Of a stretch of 64,000 bases of DNA, positions 1 to 10,403 are shown piece after piece. The position numbers and the translations under genes were made by a program. The notes under the pieces were generated by a model that was not told where the DNA came from, made no database searches, and worked only from the letters and a program-made list of their open reading frames with translations. Position 1 is the first letter of the stretch. Each line of letters opens with the position of its first letter. The stretch comes from Flavobacteriaceae bacterium (GTDB lineage: Bacteria > Bacteroidota > Bacteroidia > Flavobacteriales > Flavobacteriaceae), in contig JAQWIL010000005.1 in assembly GCA_029248885.1 (NCBI GenBank), positions 1 to 64,000 on the forward strand, given 5' to 3'.

Positions 1-655
1 CCAAAGATCTCGGCGTATCCGGCACAAAATATAAGAGTGCCAAAAAAATACTAACGGGAACCAGCTCAGAGGCAAACATATAGCGCCATCCAATCTCGTT
101 AAGCCATAAATCATCGCCACTCAAGGCAATGAAATAGTTTACAAAATAGACAATCATAAAACCACCTACAATGGCCAATTGGTTATAGGACACTAATTTT
201 CCCCTATCCTTGGCCGGAGCAATTTCGGCAATGTAAACAGGAGAGAGCATAGATGCTATACCAACGCCTATACCACCAATAAACCTATAAATCATAAAAA
301 TGGTTGAAAGCGTGTGATCGCCTTGGCCAAGTGGTTGAAAAAACAATTCAGGAAGCGCTGAACCTAGTGCCGAAATAAAGAATAAAACACCAGCGATTAA
401 CAGTCCTTTTTTTCTTCCGAATTTCTTACCCACAAGTCCAGCAAGGGCGCCACCTACAATACACCCGATGAGTGCAATGGAAACAAGCCATCCTTTTAAG
501 GAACTAGCAGCTAACTCGTCTAATCCTTTGGGTTCAATAAAAAAAGCGTCCAGAGAACCTACCGTTCCTGCAATTACGCCAGTATCATAACCAAAGAGCA
601 GACCACCTAATGTAGCTACTAAAGTTAATCTCAATAAATATGATTTGTTCCCCAT
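1..655 (-). CDS. MFS sugar porter (XylE-like), 3' end cut by window edge
   Basis: N-terminal 218 residues of a sugar-porter family (major facilitator) inner-membrane permease, most likely importing xylose by proton symport. The start reads MGNKSYLLRLTLVATLGGLLFGYDTGVIAG, in pieces matching the sugar-porter GGLLFGYDTGVI signature in the first membrane segment. Further signatures are GRKKG after the second segment, the R-x-x-x-G-x-G-x-G pattern (RFIGGIGVG) and PVYIAEIAPAKDRG. The remaining half lies beyond the left edge. It is last in the leftward xylose cluster, 10 bp downstream of xylose isomerase, and that context supports xylose as substrate; the sequence alone does not fix specificity. Confidence 0.9.
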   Translation of the reverse strand, partial: MGNKSYLLRLTLVATLGGLLFGYDTGVIAGTVGSLDAFFIEPKGLDELAASSLKGWLVSIALIGCIVGGALAGLVGKKFGRKKGLLIAGVLFFISALGSALPELFFQPLGQGDHTLSTIFMIYRFIGGIGVGIASMLSPVYIAEIAPAKDRGKLVSYNQLAIVGGFMIVYFVNYFIALSGDDLWLNEIGWRYMFASELVPVSIFLALLYFVPDTPRSL

Positions 656-665
656 AATTGTTTGT

Positions 666-1985
666 TTATAAATGGTTGTTTAAAATATTCTCTAAATACT
701 CTTGCTTGCCGCTTCTCGGTTTGATGGCATCCGTATTGCTGGTCGCCACATCAAACAAGTCACTCAGTGATAATTTTCCTTGCTCAAACGCAAACCCATT
801 ACCTTTATCAAAAGAAGCATAACGCCCATTAACTATAGACGAAAAGGCAGGGTCGTTGAGGACTTTGTCTGCTACCAGAATCCCACGTGCAAAGGTATCT
901 GCACCGCCAATATGCGCGTGGAACAAATCTTCCAAGTCTGTAGAGTTTCTTCTAATTTTAGCATCAAAATTAACACCTCCACCTTGTAAACCTCCTGCTT
1001 TTAGAAAAACCATCATGGCTCTAGCTGTTTCTTCAATGTTGTTGGGGAACTGATCGGTATCCCAGCCGTTTTGGTAGTCGCCCCTATTGGCATCAATACT
1101 ACCCAACATATTGTCATTAGCTGCAACCGTGAGCTCGTGCTCAAACGTATGCTGTGCCAAGGTTGCGTGGTTTACTTCAATGTTTAATTTAAAGTCGTTT
1201 TGAAGACCATATTTTTGCAAGAACCCAATGGAAGTTGCCGCATCAAAATCGTATTGGTGTTTGCTCGGCTCCATAGGCTTGGGCTCAATAAAGAACGTTC
1301 CTGTAAACCCTTGTGAACGTGCATAGTCTTTGGCCATGGTTAAAAAACGTGCCATGTGATCTTGCTCGCGTCCCATATCTGTATTCAGCAATGAAATATA
1401 TCCTTCGCGACCACCCCAAAACACATAGTTTTCACCATTGAGTTTCATGGTAGCATCCAATGCTATTTTAACTTGTGCGCCAGCATAGGCAACTACATCA
1501 AAATCAGGGTTGGTAGCCGCACCATTCATATACCTTGGATGAGAAAAGCAATTGGCTGTTCCCCAAAGTAATTTGATTCCTGTCTCTGCTTGTTTTTCTT
1601 TGATGTAGTCTGTAATCGCAATGACTCTTTTTTCAGACTCTGCCAAGGTCGAAGCCTCTTGAACCAAATCATAATCATGAAAACAGTAATAGTCGAATCC
1701 CATTTTCGAGATAAACTCAAAGGCTGCATCTGCCTTGTCTCGAGCTGCTTGAACTGGATCTGTTGACTTATCCCATGGAAAGTTTTGTGTTCCTGCACCA
1801 AATGGGTCAGTTCCTTGACCGCAGAAGCTATGCCAATAGGCAATTGCAAATTTAAAGTGATCACGCATCGTTTTTCCAGCGACAATTTGATCAGGATTGT
1901 AATATTTGAATGAAAATGGATTGTCAGATTCACTTCCTTCAAATGGTATTTTGCTTATTCCCGTAAAATATTCTGTGTTTGCCAT
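666..1985 (-). CDS. xylA: Xylose isomerase
   Basis: Interconverts D-xylose and D-xylulose in the cytoplasm, the first intracellular step of xylose catabolism. The 439 residues are the usual length of class II (long N-terminus) xylose isomerases. Visible signatures are FHDYDLV with the catalytic His, [36 protein letters not shown], and [20 protein letters not shown], which carries metal ligands. The start is the ATG following a short gap from xylB, which ends 14 bp upstream. Gene order is xylB-xylA-transporter in one leftward transcript. No truncation or missing catalytic motif is seen. Confidence 0.97.
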   Translation of the reverse strand: MANTEYFTGISKIPFEGSESDNPFSFKYYNPDQIVAGKTMRDHFKFAIAYWHSFCGQGTDPFGAGTQNFPWDKSTDPVQAARDKADAAFEFISKMGFDYYCFHDYDLVQEASTLAESEKRVIAITDYIKEKQAETGIKLLWGTANCFSHPRYMNGAATNPDFDVVAYAGAQVKIALDATMKLNGENYVFWGGREGYISLLNTDMGREQDHMARFLTMAKDYARSQGFTGTFFIEPKPMEPSKHQYDFDAATSIGFLQKYGLQNDFKLNIEVNHATLAQHTFEHELTVAANDNMLGSIDANRGDYQNGWDTDQFPNNIEETARAMMVFLKAGGLQGGGVNFDAKIRRNSTDLEDLFHAHIGGADTFARGILVADKVLNDPAFSSIVNGRYASFDKGNGFAFEQGKLSLSDLFDVATSNTDAIKPRSGKQEYLENILNNHL

Positions 1986-1999
1986 GGGTTTTGGTTTTG

Positions 2000-3478
2000 T
2001 CAGTTAATCATTTTTTCAAGTTCATTTGTCCAGTTAGAAAATGCAATCTGGTATTTTGATGAATCTTTTTCTGGAGTATAGCTCTTAAAGTAATCATTTT
2101 TAGAGCTCATTTTTATAAAAGCATCTAGGTCTTCAGCACTGGTAGAAGATGCTCTAGCAGCTCCTATTGCGCCAGTGGTATTATACAGTTGAATTTCCTT
2201 CCCTAACAATGTAGATATTGTTTGGCTAAATACGGTAGATTGAAAAAGATTATCATTTCCAGCTTTGATTAAAGCTAAATTAAAATTGTCATCCTCAATA
2301 AATTTAATTCCATAAACAAAAGAAAAGGCAATTCCTTCAAGGGTAGCTCGGTACATAGACGCAAGGTTGTGCTGATTGAGATTTAAATTTAGATATCTCG
2401 CATTTATATTCTGGTTATTGAGCATCCTCTCAGCACCATTACCAAAAGGGTAAATCAGTAATCCGTCTGACCCTATGTCTTGTTTTGCTGCCAATTGATT
2501 CATTTCCTTATAACTGTTGGCGCCAGTATTATTTTTCATCCAACGGTATTGAATTCCAGCCCCATTGATACAAAGTAGTTTACCAACAATAGGAGATTCT
2601 TTGGAATAGTTGATGTGAGCAAAATGGTTAATTCTTTGATGTTCTTTCGATTGCAGCTTGTCTGTCAATGCATACACCACTCCAGATGTACCGCCGGTTG
2701 CAGCGACTTCTCCTGGATTGATGACATGTAATGAGAAAGCATTGTTGGGTTGGTCTCCAGCTCGATAAGTAATCGGCGTTCCTTCCTTTAAGCCACTTTC
2801 CTGAGCACCCTTTTTGTTTACCAAGCATTGTGTTACAAAATTTGGAACGATTGTCGGAGTCATCGAAGAATCGATGTTATAATAATCAAAAAGCCATTGG
2901 GCAACCTCTTGGGATTTGAAATCCCAAATCGTACCCTCAGAAAGACCATTAATCGTCGTTGTCATTTCTCCACTAAACTTATAGGCGATGTAGTCTCCTG
3001 GCAGCATGTATTTATGAATCTTTTCATAGATGTGGGGTTCATTTTCTTTGACCCATTTTAGTTTGGATGCTGTAAAGTTTGCAGGACTATTGAGCAAGTG
3101 ATCCATGCATTTCTTAGCACCCAAATCTTGATATGCTTTCTCTCCAATCGAAACTGCTCGACTATCGCACCAAATGATAGAATTTCTTAAACATTCACCT
3201 GATTGATCAACAACAACAAGGCCATGCATTTGATATGCAATTCCAATTCTTTGGATTTGACTAGCATCAACCCCACTGTTTTGCAACAACTTTTTTATCG
3301 CAATACAAACGATTTTCCACCAATGATTTGGGTCTTGCTCTGCCCACGACGACTGAACACTTATCATTTCCATTTCATCTTTTGGCTCTTGAATAAAAGC
3401 GATTTTTTTTCCTGTAAGGGTTTCAGTCAAAGCAGCTTTTACTGACGAGCTTCCGATATCTAAGCCTAAACTAAACAT
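2000..3478 (-). CDS. xylB: Xylulokinase (FGGY family)
   Basis: Phosphorylates D-xylulose to xylulose 5-phosphate, feeding the pentose phosphate pathway. The 492-residue length is standard for FGGY carbohydrate kinases. The N-terminal phosphate-binding motif is [14 protein letters not shown]; the substrate region has [10 protein letters not shown] and IIWCDSRA; the catalytic-base region is [12 protein letters not shown]; and the C-terminal ATP-binding segment includes [10 protein letters not shown] and [11 protein letters not shown]. It lies between the GH43 lipoprotein gene (14 bp upstream) and xylA (14 bp downstream) on the same strand, so it is very probably co-transcribed with them. Confidence 0.95.
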   Translation of the reverse strand: MFSLGLDIGSSSVKAALTETLTGKKIAFIQEPKDEMEMISVQSSWAEQDPNHWWKIVCIAIKKLLQNSGVDASQIQRIGIAYQMHGLVVVDQSGECLRNSIIWCDSRAVSIGEKAYQDLGAKKCMDHLLNSPANFTASKLKWVKENEPHIYEKIHKYMLPGDYIAYKFSGEMTTTINGLSEGTIWDFKSQEVAQWLFDYYNIDSSMTPTIVPNFVTQCLVNKKGAQESGLKEGTPITYRAGDQPNNAFSLHVINPGEVAATGGTSGVVYALTDKLQSKEHQRINHFAHINYSKESPIVGKLLCINGAGIQYRWMKNNTGANSYKEMNQLAAKQDIGSDGLLIYPFGNGAERMLNNQNINARYLNLNLNQHNLASMYRATLEGIAFSFVYGIKFIEDDNFNLALIKAGNDNLFQSTVFSQTISTLLGKEIQLYNTTGAIGAARASSTSAEDLDAFIKMSSKNDYFKSYTPEKDSSKYQIAFSNWTNELEKMIN

Positions 3479-3492
3479 TAGACAAGTTTTTA

Positions 3493-4602
3493 TTAAAATC
3501 TAAAATCAGAGCCAAAGTATGTTTTTATTGGGTCAATACTCCCATCATTATTATGATCAAATGTTGTAAACTTTACATTTCTTAAATGTGTTTTACCTGA
3601 CAATTCTGTATCGTGATAGAAAAAATACCATTGGTCTGCAACCTTCAAGGTTGAGTGGTGATTTGTCCACCCCTGTACAGGTTCATGCATTGTTCCCTGA
3701 TAGACAAATGGGCCATAGGGATTATCACTTGTTGCATAAGCAATTAGATGTGTGTCTCCAGTAGAATAGGACATATAATACACACCCTCGTATTTGTGAA
3801 TCCAAGGTGCTTCAAAAAAGCGACGCTCTAGATCTTTGGTCAAAATTGGATTTCCATCTTCATCAATGATGTCAATGGTTTGTATCTCTTCTGAAAACTC
3901 GAGCATGTCATCAGACAGTTTGGCCATTCGTGGCATTATTGATGGTGCATCTGGCACTCCTAAATCTTTTAAAGAACCATTCTTGTCATAGGATCCATTT
4001 TCCCATCTTTGGAGTTGACCTCCCCAAATTCCACCAAAATATAAATATGATGAACCATCATCATCGACAAAAACTGCAGGATCAATACTATAGCTTCCTT
4101 TCATAGGCTCGGGTTGTGGAGTAAAAGGGCCTTCTGGGCGATCACTAACAGCCACACCTAATTTAAATACATTGTACTTATCCTTGGCAGGATAGTAGAG
4201 ATAATATTTTCCGTTTTTGAATGCTGCGTCAGGTGCCCAAAATTTACTTTCTGCCCAATCTACGTCATCAACCGATAGCGCTACGGGGTGAACTGTTACA
4301 TCACTCCCATCCAAATTCATTGATAAAACATGATAATCAATCATATTAAAATGATTGCCGCTATCATCCTCAATACCTGCAGACTCGATATCATGTGATG
4401 CATAAATATATATTCGGTTTTCAAAAATATGTGCTGAAGGGTCTGCTGTGAAAATCTCAGAAACCAAAGGCATGTTTTTAAAATCAAAATTTAAATTCTT
4501 TACTTCTTGTAATTGAGCCTCTGAATTGTTCATGCAAGAAAAAAGAAAAAACACAGAAATAAATGAAAAAAGGGCTTTTAGACTATGAATTTTTATTGGC
4601 AT
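3493..4602 (-). CDS. GH43 family lipoprotein, probable beta-xylosidase/arabinofuranosidase
   Basis: Five-bladed beta-propeller glycoside hydrolase of family 43, probably releasing xylose or arabinose from xylo-oligosaccharides. Residues 1-23 are a lipoprotein signal with lipobox LFSC (Cys23), so the enzyme is probably lipid-anchored in the envelope. Family features are ADPSAHIFENRIYIYASHD with the catalytic Asp near residue 54, WAPDAAFKNGKYYLYYPA, SIDPAVFVDDDGSSYLYFGG, and FFEAPWIHKYEGVYYMSYS with the likely catalytic Glu. The 369 residues contain only the catalytic domain. It sits between the sulfatase and xylB in the leftward cluster. Exact specificity cannot be read from sequence because GH43 is functionally diverse. 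Confidence 0.9.
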   Translation of the reverse strand: MPIKIHSLKALFSFISVFFLFSCMNNSEAQLQEVKNLNFDFKNMPLVSEIFTADPSAHIFENRIYIYASHDIESAGIEDDSGNHFNMIDYHVLSMNLDGSDVTVHPVALSVDDVDWAESKFWAPDAAFKNGKYYLYYPAKDKYNVFKLGVAVSDRPEGPFTPQPEPMKGSYSIDPAVFVDDDGSSYLYFGGIWGGQLQRWENGSYDKNGSLKDLGVPDAPSIMPRMAKLSDDMLEFSEEIQTIDIIDEDGNPILTKDLERRFFEAPWIHKYEGVYYMSYSTGDTHLIAYATSDNPYGPFVYQGTMHEPVQGWTNHHSTLKVADQWYFFYHDTELSGKTHLRNVKFTTFDHNNDGSIDPIKTYFGSDFRF

Positions 4603-4713
4603 TGTTGGTGTTTAAATGATATTTAAATTTAAACACCCGCGTTTTTTGATTATATAAATAAATAACCAAATAATAACACAACTAATTCAAATGATTGCTT
4701 TGATATAACACCA

Positions 4714-6132
4714 CTAATAATGTGATGGAATATAGTCGGTACTCGATAATGTAAATTGGAATTCTTTTTTGGGATTATTCCATTTTGATGGTCTGTCTAG
4801 CGGATGTAATGTTGGCTTTAATATAGGCATCTTGTGTTGAGCAAGAACGTCATTTTGACTGTTCATCCAATCGTTGAGTACAGTCGATAGTTTTTGCTTA
4901 ATGGCCAATAAACTTTCGTCTTGGGCAAGGTTAACATGTTCATAAGGATCTCGTTCTAAATCGTAGAGCTCTTCAAATGGTACATTCGCAAATTGATTAG
5001 CTCCACGCTCAATAAAATAATTTATATGTTTATTCGACCCTAGATTATCTTGAACCACTTCTTTGGCATTATAATTGACAACATATTTATAACGATTATC
5101 ACGAACAGACCTCGAAGGGAAAACATAACATTTTTGTATGTTTTGACGCGTTGCGATTCCAAAAATATAATCGCGAAAAGAAATATTTGTATTCGACAAA
5201 ATAGGCGTCAAGCTTTTGCCATCAAGACGCTCAATTTTTTCTCCGCCAGAAATTTCAATTATTGTTGGAAGAATATCCACAATAGAAACAAGTTTGTCAT
5301 TAGTCGTGTTGGGAGGAATAACATTAGGCCATCGGATAACCATTGGTATTTTAAGCCCTGTTTCTCGAACACTCCATTTTCCTTTCAACCCGTGATCTGA
5401 AATATAAATAAAGATAGAGTCGTCAAAATCTGAAACAGTTTCAAGCATATTTAAAACTCTGCCCAATTGAGCATTGTCATCCTCAATATTCTGATAATAC
5501 CCTGCTTTGAAGTCTCCGATTTTTGATGAAACATTCATTGTGGTTGGGTCATAGTCCAATGGCTTGTTGTTGTAGCCGTTTGATTTTGGAAAAGGACCAT
5601 GTGGTAGGTCAGAAGAAAAAATAATGCAAAGAGGTTTTTGAGTATTGACAATAAAATCTTCAACTTTTTTAATCGGAATGAGTCTGTCACTATTGGTGGG
5701 GAAATAGCGATTCCAATTAAACACTGAATTTGGCTTAATGTGCCCCTTGCCAGCCAATACAACATCATAACCTAGTTCAGACATAAAATCATTGATGTCT
5801 TTAACATTTCTTACAGGGAGATGGTTTGCATAGCATCCATTTTTCATGGGAAAAAGCCCAGTAAACAACTGAGATCTGCTGGGGGCACAAACCGCTTGCG
5901 TAGTGTATGCATTTGAAAAACGCAGGCCTTCATGAACCAATCGATCAAAATTATTTGTTTTAACTTGATTATTGCCAAATATTTCATAATCCCAACTATT
6001 TTGATCATCTGCTATATAAATAAAAATGTTTGGTTTTGAATGAGAAGCGTATTGACCAAACGCATTAATAGACAACGAAAAAAGAAGAATTAAAAGTTGG
6101 TTTTTGTAAGTAGTAGTCACCTTCAGTTTCAT
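4714..6132 (-). CDS. S1-family (formylglycine-dependent) sulfatase
   Basis: Secreted arylsulfatase-type enzyme of 472 residues with an N-terminal signal peptide (about residues 1-26, ending NAFGQ). The metal-binding motif is IFIYIADDQ. The sulfatase signature VCAPSRSQLFTG carries Cys82, which would be converted to formylglycine by an FGE or anaerobic maturase not seen in this window. IYISDHGLKGKW supplies further metal ligands. It is the first gene of the leftward cluster containing GH43, xylB and xylA, so I infer that it desulfates a xylan or associated sugar. A sulfatase among xylan enzymes suggests an algal, sulfated substrate. It could alternatively act on another sulfated glycan. Confidence 0.9.
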   Translation of the reverse strand: MKLKVTTTYKNQLLILLFSLSINAFGQYASHSKPNIFIYIADDQNSWDYEIFGNNQVKTNNFDRLVHEGLRFSNAYTTQAVCAPSRSQLFTGLFPMKNGCYANHLPVRNVKDINDFMSELGYDVVLAGKGHIKPNSVFNWNRYFPTNSDRLIPIKKVEDFIVNTQKPLCIIFSSDLPHGPFPKSNGYNNKPLDYDPTTMNVSSKIGDFKAGYYQNIEDDNAQLGRVLNMLETVSDFDDSIFIYISDHGLKGKWSVRETGLKIPMVIRWPNVIPPNTTNDKLVSIVDILPTIIEISGGEKIERLDGKSLTPILSNTNISFRDYIFGIATRQNIQKCYVFPSRSVRDNRYKYVVNYNAKEVVQDNLGSNKHINYFIERGANQFANVPFEELYDLERDPYEHVNLAQDESLLAIKQKLSTVLNDWMNSQNDVLAQHKMPILKPTLHPLDRPSKWNNPKKEFQFTLSSTDYIPSHY

Positions 6133-6223
6133 TTTTAAGAATGATTAAACATAGTAATTTTAATTCATCAATTTATTAAAATTAAAACTTTTATTTCATA
6201 GCTTGTTTAAAATAATATATTAC

Positions 6224-6239
6224 AATCAAAGTTTTGATT
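6224..6239. promoter_or_regulatory. Palindrome between divergent sulfatase and HTCS genes (possible operator)
   Basis: Perfect 7-bp inverted repeat AATCAAA-GT-TTTGATT in the 131-bp intergenic region between the divergent sulfatase and HTCS genes, 25 bp before the HTCS start. Its right arm contains TTTG, 15 bp upstream of a -7-like box, so it overlaps the place where a -33 element would sit. A role as operator is inference; AT-rich palindromes also occur by chance. Confidence 0.35.
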
Positions 6240-6251
6240 CATTTTTTATAG

Positions 6252-6259
6252 TAGCTTTA
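6252..6259 (+). promoter_or_regulatory. Putative -7 box of the HTCS gene
   Basis: TAGCTTTA differs by one base from the Bacteroidota -7 consensus TAnnTTTG and ends 4 nt before the HTCS ATG, implying a leaderless transcript. The same 4-6 nt spacing recurs upstream of other genes in the window. Confidence 0.4.
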
Positions 6260-6263
6260 CTTT

Positions 6264-9200
6264 ATGATTCGAATTGTTTTATTTACTACTATAACAGTCT
6301 TTTTTGCTCAAGTTCGTGCGCAAGACCCTTCTTTATTATTTGTTAAGACAAACCCAGATATAGGAAATCGTGCGATAACTAGTATGACTACTGATACAAA
6401 TAATCATATGTGGATTGGGACTTATGGCGGTGGTTTAAAGCGTTATGATGGAATTAATGTTGAGACTTACAGCCACGATCCATTTTCTGAATCTTCAATT
6501 TCGAACTCTACAATTTATGACTTAGTTTACAAAAAAAATCAAGGTCTTTGGATTGCTACCCAAAATGGCATTAATTTTTTTAATCCCAATAACGAGTCTT
6601 TTTCATTATTTAATCCAGCTTCAGAAAGCACCTCTGTTAATGCCCTTTGCGAAATAGAAAACGACATTCTGGTGGTAGGTACACATCAAAAAGGTGTCTA
6701 TTTTTTTAATACAAAAAATAAAGTATTTGATAAAATTGGTATTCCAGAAACGATTGATGAAAATGGACTATTGATTAATGATATTGTCGTTGATCAATTG
6801 AAGCGCGTCTGGGTTGGTTCTAATTATGGTGTTTTTATTGTTGATAGAAATACAATGAAACTTACCAGAGCCTCATACAGGTTTATAAAAAACAAAACTC
6901 CAAATAATACTGAAGTCACGAGTCTGGGCAAAGACCATTTTGGAAATATTTGGATCGGAACAGCAGAAGACGGTCTTTTCAAAATCCTTCCAAATGGGGT
7001 GAGTAGCTTAGAGGTACTGCATTACGAAATCACAAAGAAGAGGATCTTTGCAGTGCAGGAGTATAATGACAGTTACATGATTTTGGGTACTGAAAACGAT
7101 GGTTTATTTGTTGTGTCATATGATGGCAAAGTACAAAAACAACATCTAAAAGAAAAAGAGAGTTCATTTGGAATTCAGTCCAATTCAGTATGGTCTATTC
7201 TTTGTGATGCTAGGGATCGCATTTGGTTGGGTTTTTATGACCGAGGTCTAGTGAAATTCGACCCAAATCATTTTAAATTTAAGTTTTTACAAAACAATAC
7301 CCAGGACAACATTCGTCCTTTTCCATTATCAATTTCTACGATTGTTAAAGACAATCGAGGTCGAATGTGGTTTAGTTCAGTGGATAATGGCGTATATGTT
7401 TATGACTCATTTAAAAATGAATATATCCATCTAAATGATCCCAAAAATAAGATTGCCAAGGGCTTAAGTAGTTTAGATATCCCAAGTTTATTTATTGATA
7501 GTCAACAAAATATTTGGATTGCATCCTGGTATAATGGGTTATATCTTTTACGAAACGGAACTAAGAATTTTATAAACATAAATACTGATTCTACACCTCA
7601 TAAATTAAAATCCAACAAGGTGGTTAGTTTTTCAGAAGATTCAAATGGAGTAATCTGGATTGGCACTTTTTCGGGGGGATTGCATTCGTTTGATATCAAT
7701 AATAAACAGTTTATCCACTACAATGAAAAACAATTTTCAGATTTTGAACTTGATCAAGGTAACATCAGAAAGGTTGCCGTTGATTCTTACGACAACGTAT
7801 GGCTAGGAACGCGTAAAGGGGTTTTTAGGTATGATCCGAAAACAAAAGTGATTACTTCAATCAATGAAAAAATTCAGCGGGTCATTAAGAGTTTAAGTTC
7901 AGATTTGATTGTTTTTTCTATATATGAGGACACAAATAACACCATTTGGATTGGAACAGACGCCTATGGATTGTTGAGCTATGCACCCAAAGAAGACAAA
8001 ATCACTTGGCATGGTGATGGAAATGACATGAGAAATCTCTCAATTAACTCTATCACACAAACCTATGATGGATCATTTTGGTTAGGAACAGAAAGGGGTT
8101 TAATTCGATATGACGCCGACACAAATGATTATAGGGTTTTTGACAGGAGTGATGGGCTGTTAAACAAAAGCGTTAATCGCAATTCCTTTTACAATGAACA
8201 AAGCACGCTTTATTTTGGAACAATAGGTGGTATTAATTATTTTAACCCAGTTGATATTCCCCAAAATGAAAGTTTGCCAAAAGTGACCTTTCAAAAACTT
8301 AAAATCTCAAATAATGAAATAGATATTTCAAAAAATTCTCCTCTCAAAAAAGCACTCAATCAATTAGACACGCTGGTTTTGAGGCACAATCAATCATCAT
8401 TCTCAATCGAATACATGGGGGTAAGTCATACGAGATCTGAAAAAAACAGTTATGCCTACATGCTAGAGGGGCTTGAAGAAGATTGGAAATATGTTGGGCA
8501 ACAACGATCTGCAAATTATACTAACATAAAGCCAGGAGACTATGTTTTCAGACTTAAAGCTGCTAATAATGACGGCTATTGGACCAGTGATCCAAAAACG
8601 ATTTTTATCAAAGTTCTTTCTCCTTGGTGGCTGAGTTGGTGGGCAAAAAATTTATATGTGATGGTTTTTCTTTCGCTAGGATATTACATCTATAGATTAA
8701 TTACCCTCAGAATTTATGAAAAAAGAAAGGCAGAGATTGAACGAAGTCAGCGAAAGCAAAATGAAGAGTTGAATACTAAAAAAATTCAATTTTTTACCAA
8801 TATATCGCATGAGTTCAGAACTCCTTTGACACTAATTTTGAATCCTTTAGAGTCATTGATTAAAGACAAGTACATTAACAGTCTTCCGAGCGAAATCATA
8901 GATAAGCATAAAATCATACATCGCAATACAAAGAGGTTGAAGCGTCTTATTGATGAACTAATGGATTTTCGAAAAATGCAATTCAGTGAACTTAAAGTTC
9001 AAATTCAAGAAGTTGATTTGGCGAAAATTATTACAAATATTACCTCTAACTTCATTGAAGAAGCTAATTATCGCAAAATTGATTTTCAAATTGATTTTGA
9101 AGAATCAATACCAAAACAGATAATGGTTGATGCATCCATGTTTGATAAAATTCTTTTTAATTTATTGTCAAATGCCTTTAAGGCAACAAGTGAAAACGGA

Positions 9201-10403
9201 AAAATAAGAGTCAAAGTTTCACATCACAGTAAAGGGCTAATATTCCCATTAATCGATGAGAATAATACGCAAAGTGGTTTCGAAATTGACATTACAGATA
9301 CAGGTATCGGAATAAACGAAAAAAATATAAAAAAAATATTCAATCGGTTTTATCAGAGTGAAGAAAATAATGAACAGTATTACAGTGGTACAGGGATCGG
9401 TTTAGAAGTTGTCAAGAAATTTGTTGATTATCACAAGGGTAAAATTGTAGTGGAAAGTCAACAGGGTGTAGGAACATCTTTTAAAGTATTTATTCCAGAT
9501 ACTAAAATTCAATTTTATAAAAATGAACAGCTTGTCAACGGCAAGAAATTATCGCAATTACAATCGAAAAATTTAAGTGGTTTTGCTGACAAACCATCTT
9601 TTGAAAACGCCAAACTTTCTAAACGCAATACAATATTAATTGTGGAGGACAATATGGAGTTGCGCGAGTATCTAAAGTATGAATTAAAAAGCCTATATAA
9701 AGTTTTAGAGGCACCTAATGGAAAAAATGGTTTAGAAATAGCTAGGAAAAACAAACCAGATATCATTATTGCCGATGTAATGATACCAAAAATGGATGGC
9801 TTCCAAATGACAAGGTTATTGAAGTCTGAGAAATATACAATGAATATTCCTATCGTTATGCTGACAGCAAAAGTAGGAGAGAGTGATAGAATACATGGAA
9901 TCGATTTAGGGGCTGATATCTATCTAAAAAAACCATTTAGTATAGATCTTTTGAAAACCCATTTACTACAACTAATTAAGTCAAAAGAAAGATTTTATGA
10001 GACCTATTTTAATAGTTTAGACTTGGAAATAAACGCGACAGGGGGTAACAAAAAAATTCTTGCAGATGTCATTAATGTCATTAATGAAAAACTATCGAAA
10101 GAGGATTTGTGTGTTCAAGATATCGCTGATGAGCTTGCTCTTAGCCGAAGTAAATTATATCGGAAAATTAAAGAATTGACTGGAAAATCTGCCAATGAAA
10201 TGATTCGAAACATGAGGTTGGAAAAGTCAAAAGAACTTTTAGAAGTAACTGAGATGACCATTGGAGAAATATGCTATAAGGTTGGTTTTTCATCACCATC
10301 CTACTATACCAAAAGATTTAAAGAGCATACAGGGCTGATACCAAAAGAATATAGGTTACGTAACAAAGAGAAAAAAGAATTATTGATTGAAAATGAACAA
10401 TAA
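6264..10403 (+). CDS. Hybrid two-component system sensor/regulator (HTCS)
   Basis: Single-polypeptide signal sensor and transcription factor of 1379 residues, the type that controls polysaccharide utilisation loci in Bacteroidota. In order: signal peptide (1-19); periplasmic Reg_prop beta-propeller repeats (about 30-690) with recurring IWIGT/VWLGT blades; Y_Y_Y domain (about 730-785); membrane helix (about 793-812); HisKA with phosphoacceptor His849 in NISHEFRTPL; HATPase with DTGIGI and GTGIGLEVVK; a receiver with Asp1171 in IIADVMIPKMDG and Lys in YLKKPF; and a C-terminal AraC-type helix-turn-helix (about 1285-1375). It is divergent from the sulfatase/xylose cluster and probably senses a xylo-oligosaccharide to activate the neighbouring genes. 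Its 3' end overlaps the next gene. Confidence 0.97.
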   Translation: MIRIVLFTTITVFFAQVRAQDPSLLFVKTNPDIGNRAITSMTTDTNNHMWIGTYGGGLKRYDGINVETYSHDPFSESSISNSTIYDLVYKKNQGLWIATQNGINFFNPNNESFSLFNPASESTSVNALCEIENDILVVGTHQKGVYFFNTKNKVFDKIGIPETIDENGLLINDIVVDQLKRVWVGSNYGVFIVDRNTMKLTRASYRFIKNKTPNNTEVTSLGKDHFGNIWIGTAEDGLFKILPNGVSSLEVLHYEITKKRIFAVQEYNDSYMILGTENDGLFVVSYDGKVQKQHLKEKESSFGIQSNSVWSILCDARDRIWLGFYDRGLVKFDPNHFKFKFLQNNTQDNIRPFPLSISTIVKDNRGRMWFSSVDNGVYVYDSFKNEYIHLNDPKNKIAKGLSSLDIPSLFIDSQQNIWIASWYNGLYLLRNGTKNFININTDSTPHKLKSNKVVSFSEDSNGVIWIGTFSGGLHSFDINNKQFIHYNEKQFSDFELDQGNIRKVAVDSYDNVWLGTRKGVFRYDPKTKVITSINEKIQRVIKSLSSDLIVFSIYEDTNNTIWIGTDAYGLLSYAPKEDKITWHGDGNDMRNLSINSITQTYDGSFWLGTERGLIRYDADTNDYRVFDRSDGLLNKSVNRNSFYNEQSTLYFGTIGGINYFNPVDIPQNESLPKVTFQKLKISNNEIDISKNSPLKKALNQLDTLVLRHNQSSFSIEYMGVSHTRSEKNSYAYMLEGLEEDWKYVGQQRSANYTNIKPGDYVFRLKAANNDGYWTSDPKTIFIKVLSPWWLSWWAKNLYVMVFLSLGYYIYRLITLRIYEKRKAEIERSQRKQNEELNTKKIQFFTNISHEFRTPLTLILNPLESLIKDKYINSLPSEIIDKHKIIHRNTKRLKRLIDELMDFRKMQFSELKVQIQEVDLAKIITNITSNFIEEANYRKIDFQIDFEESIPKQIMVDASMFDKILFNLLSNAFKATSENGKIRVKVSHHSKGLIFPLIDENNTQSGFEIDITDTGIGINEKNIKKIFNRFYQSEENNEQYYSGTGIGLEVVKKFVDYHKGKIVVESQQGVGTSFKVFIPDTKIQFYKNEQLVNGKKLSQLQSKNLSGFADKPSFENAKLSKRNTILIVEDNMELREYLKYELKSLYKVLEAPNGKNGLEIARKNKPDIIIADVMIPKMDGFQMTRLLKSEKYTMNIPIVMLTAKVGESDRIHGIDLGADIYLKKPFSIDLLKTHLLQLIKSKERFYETYFNSLDLEINATGGNKKILADVINVINEKLSKEDLCVQDIADELALSRSKLYRKIKELTGKSANEMIRNMRLEKSKELLEVTEMTIGEICYKVGFSSPSYYTKRFKEHTGLIPKEYRLRNKEKKELLIENEQ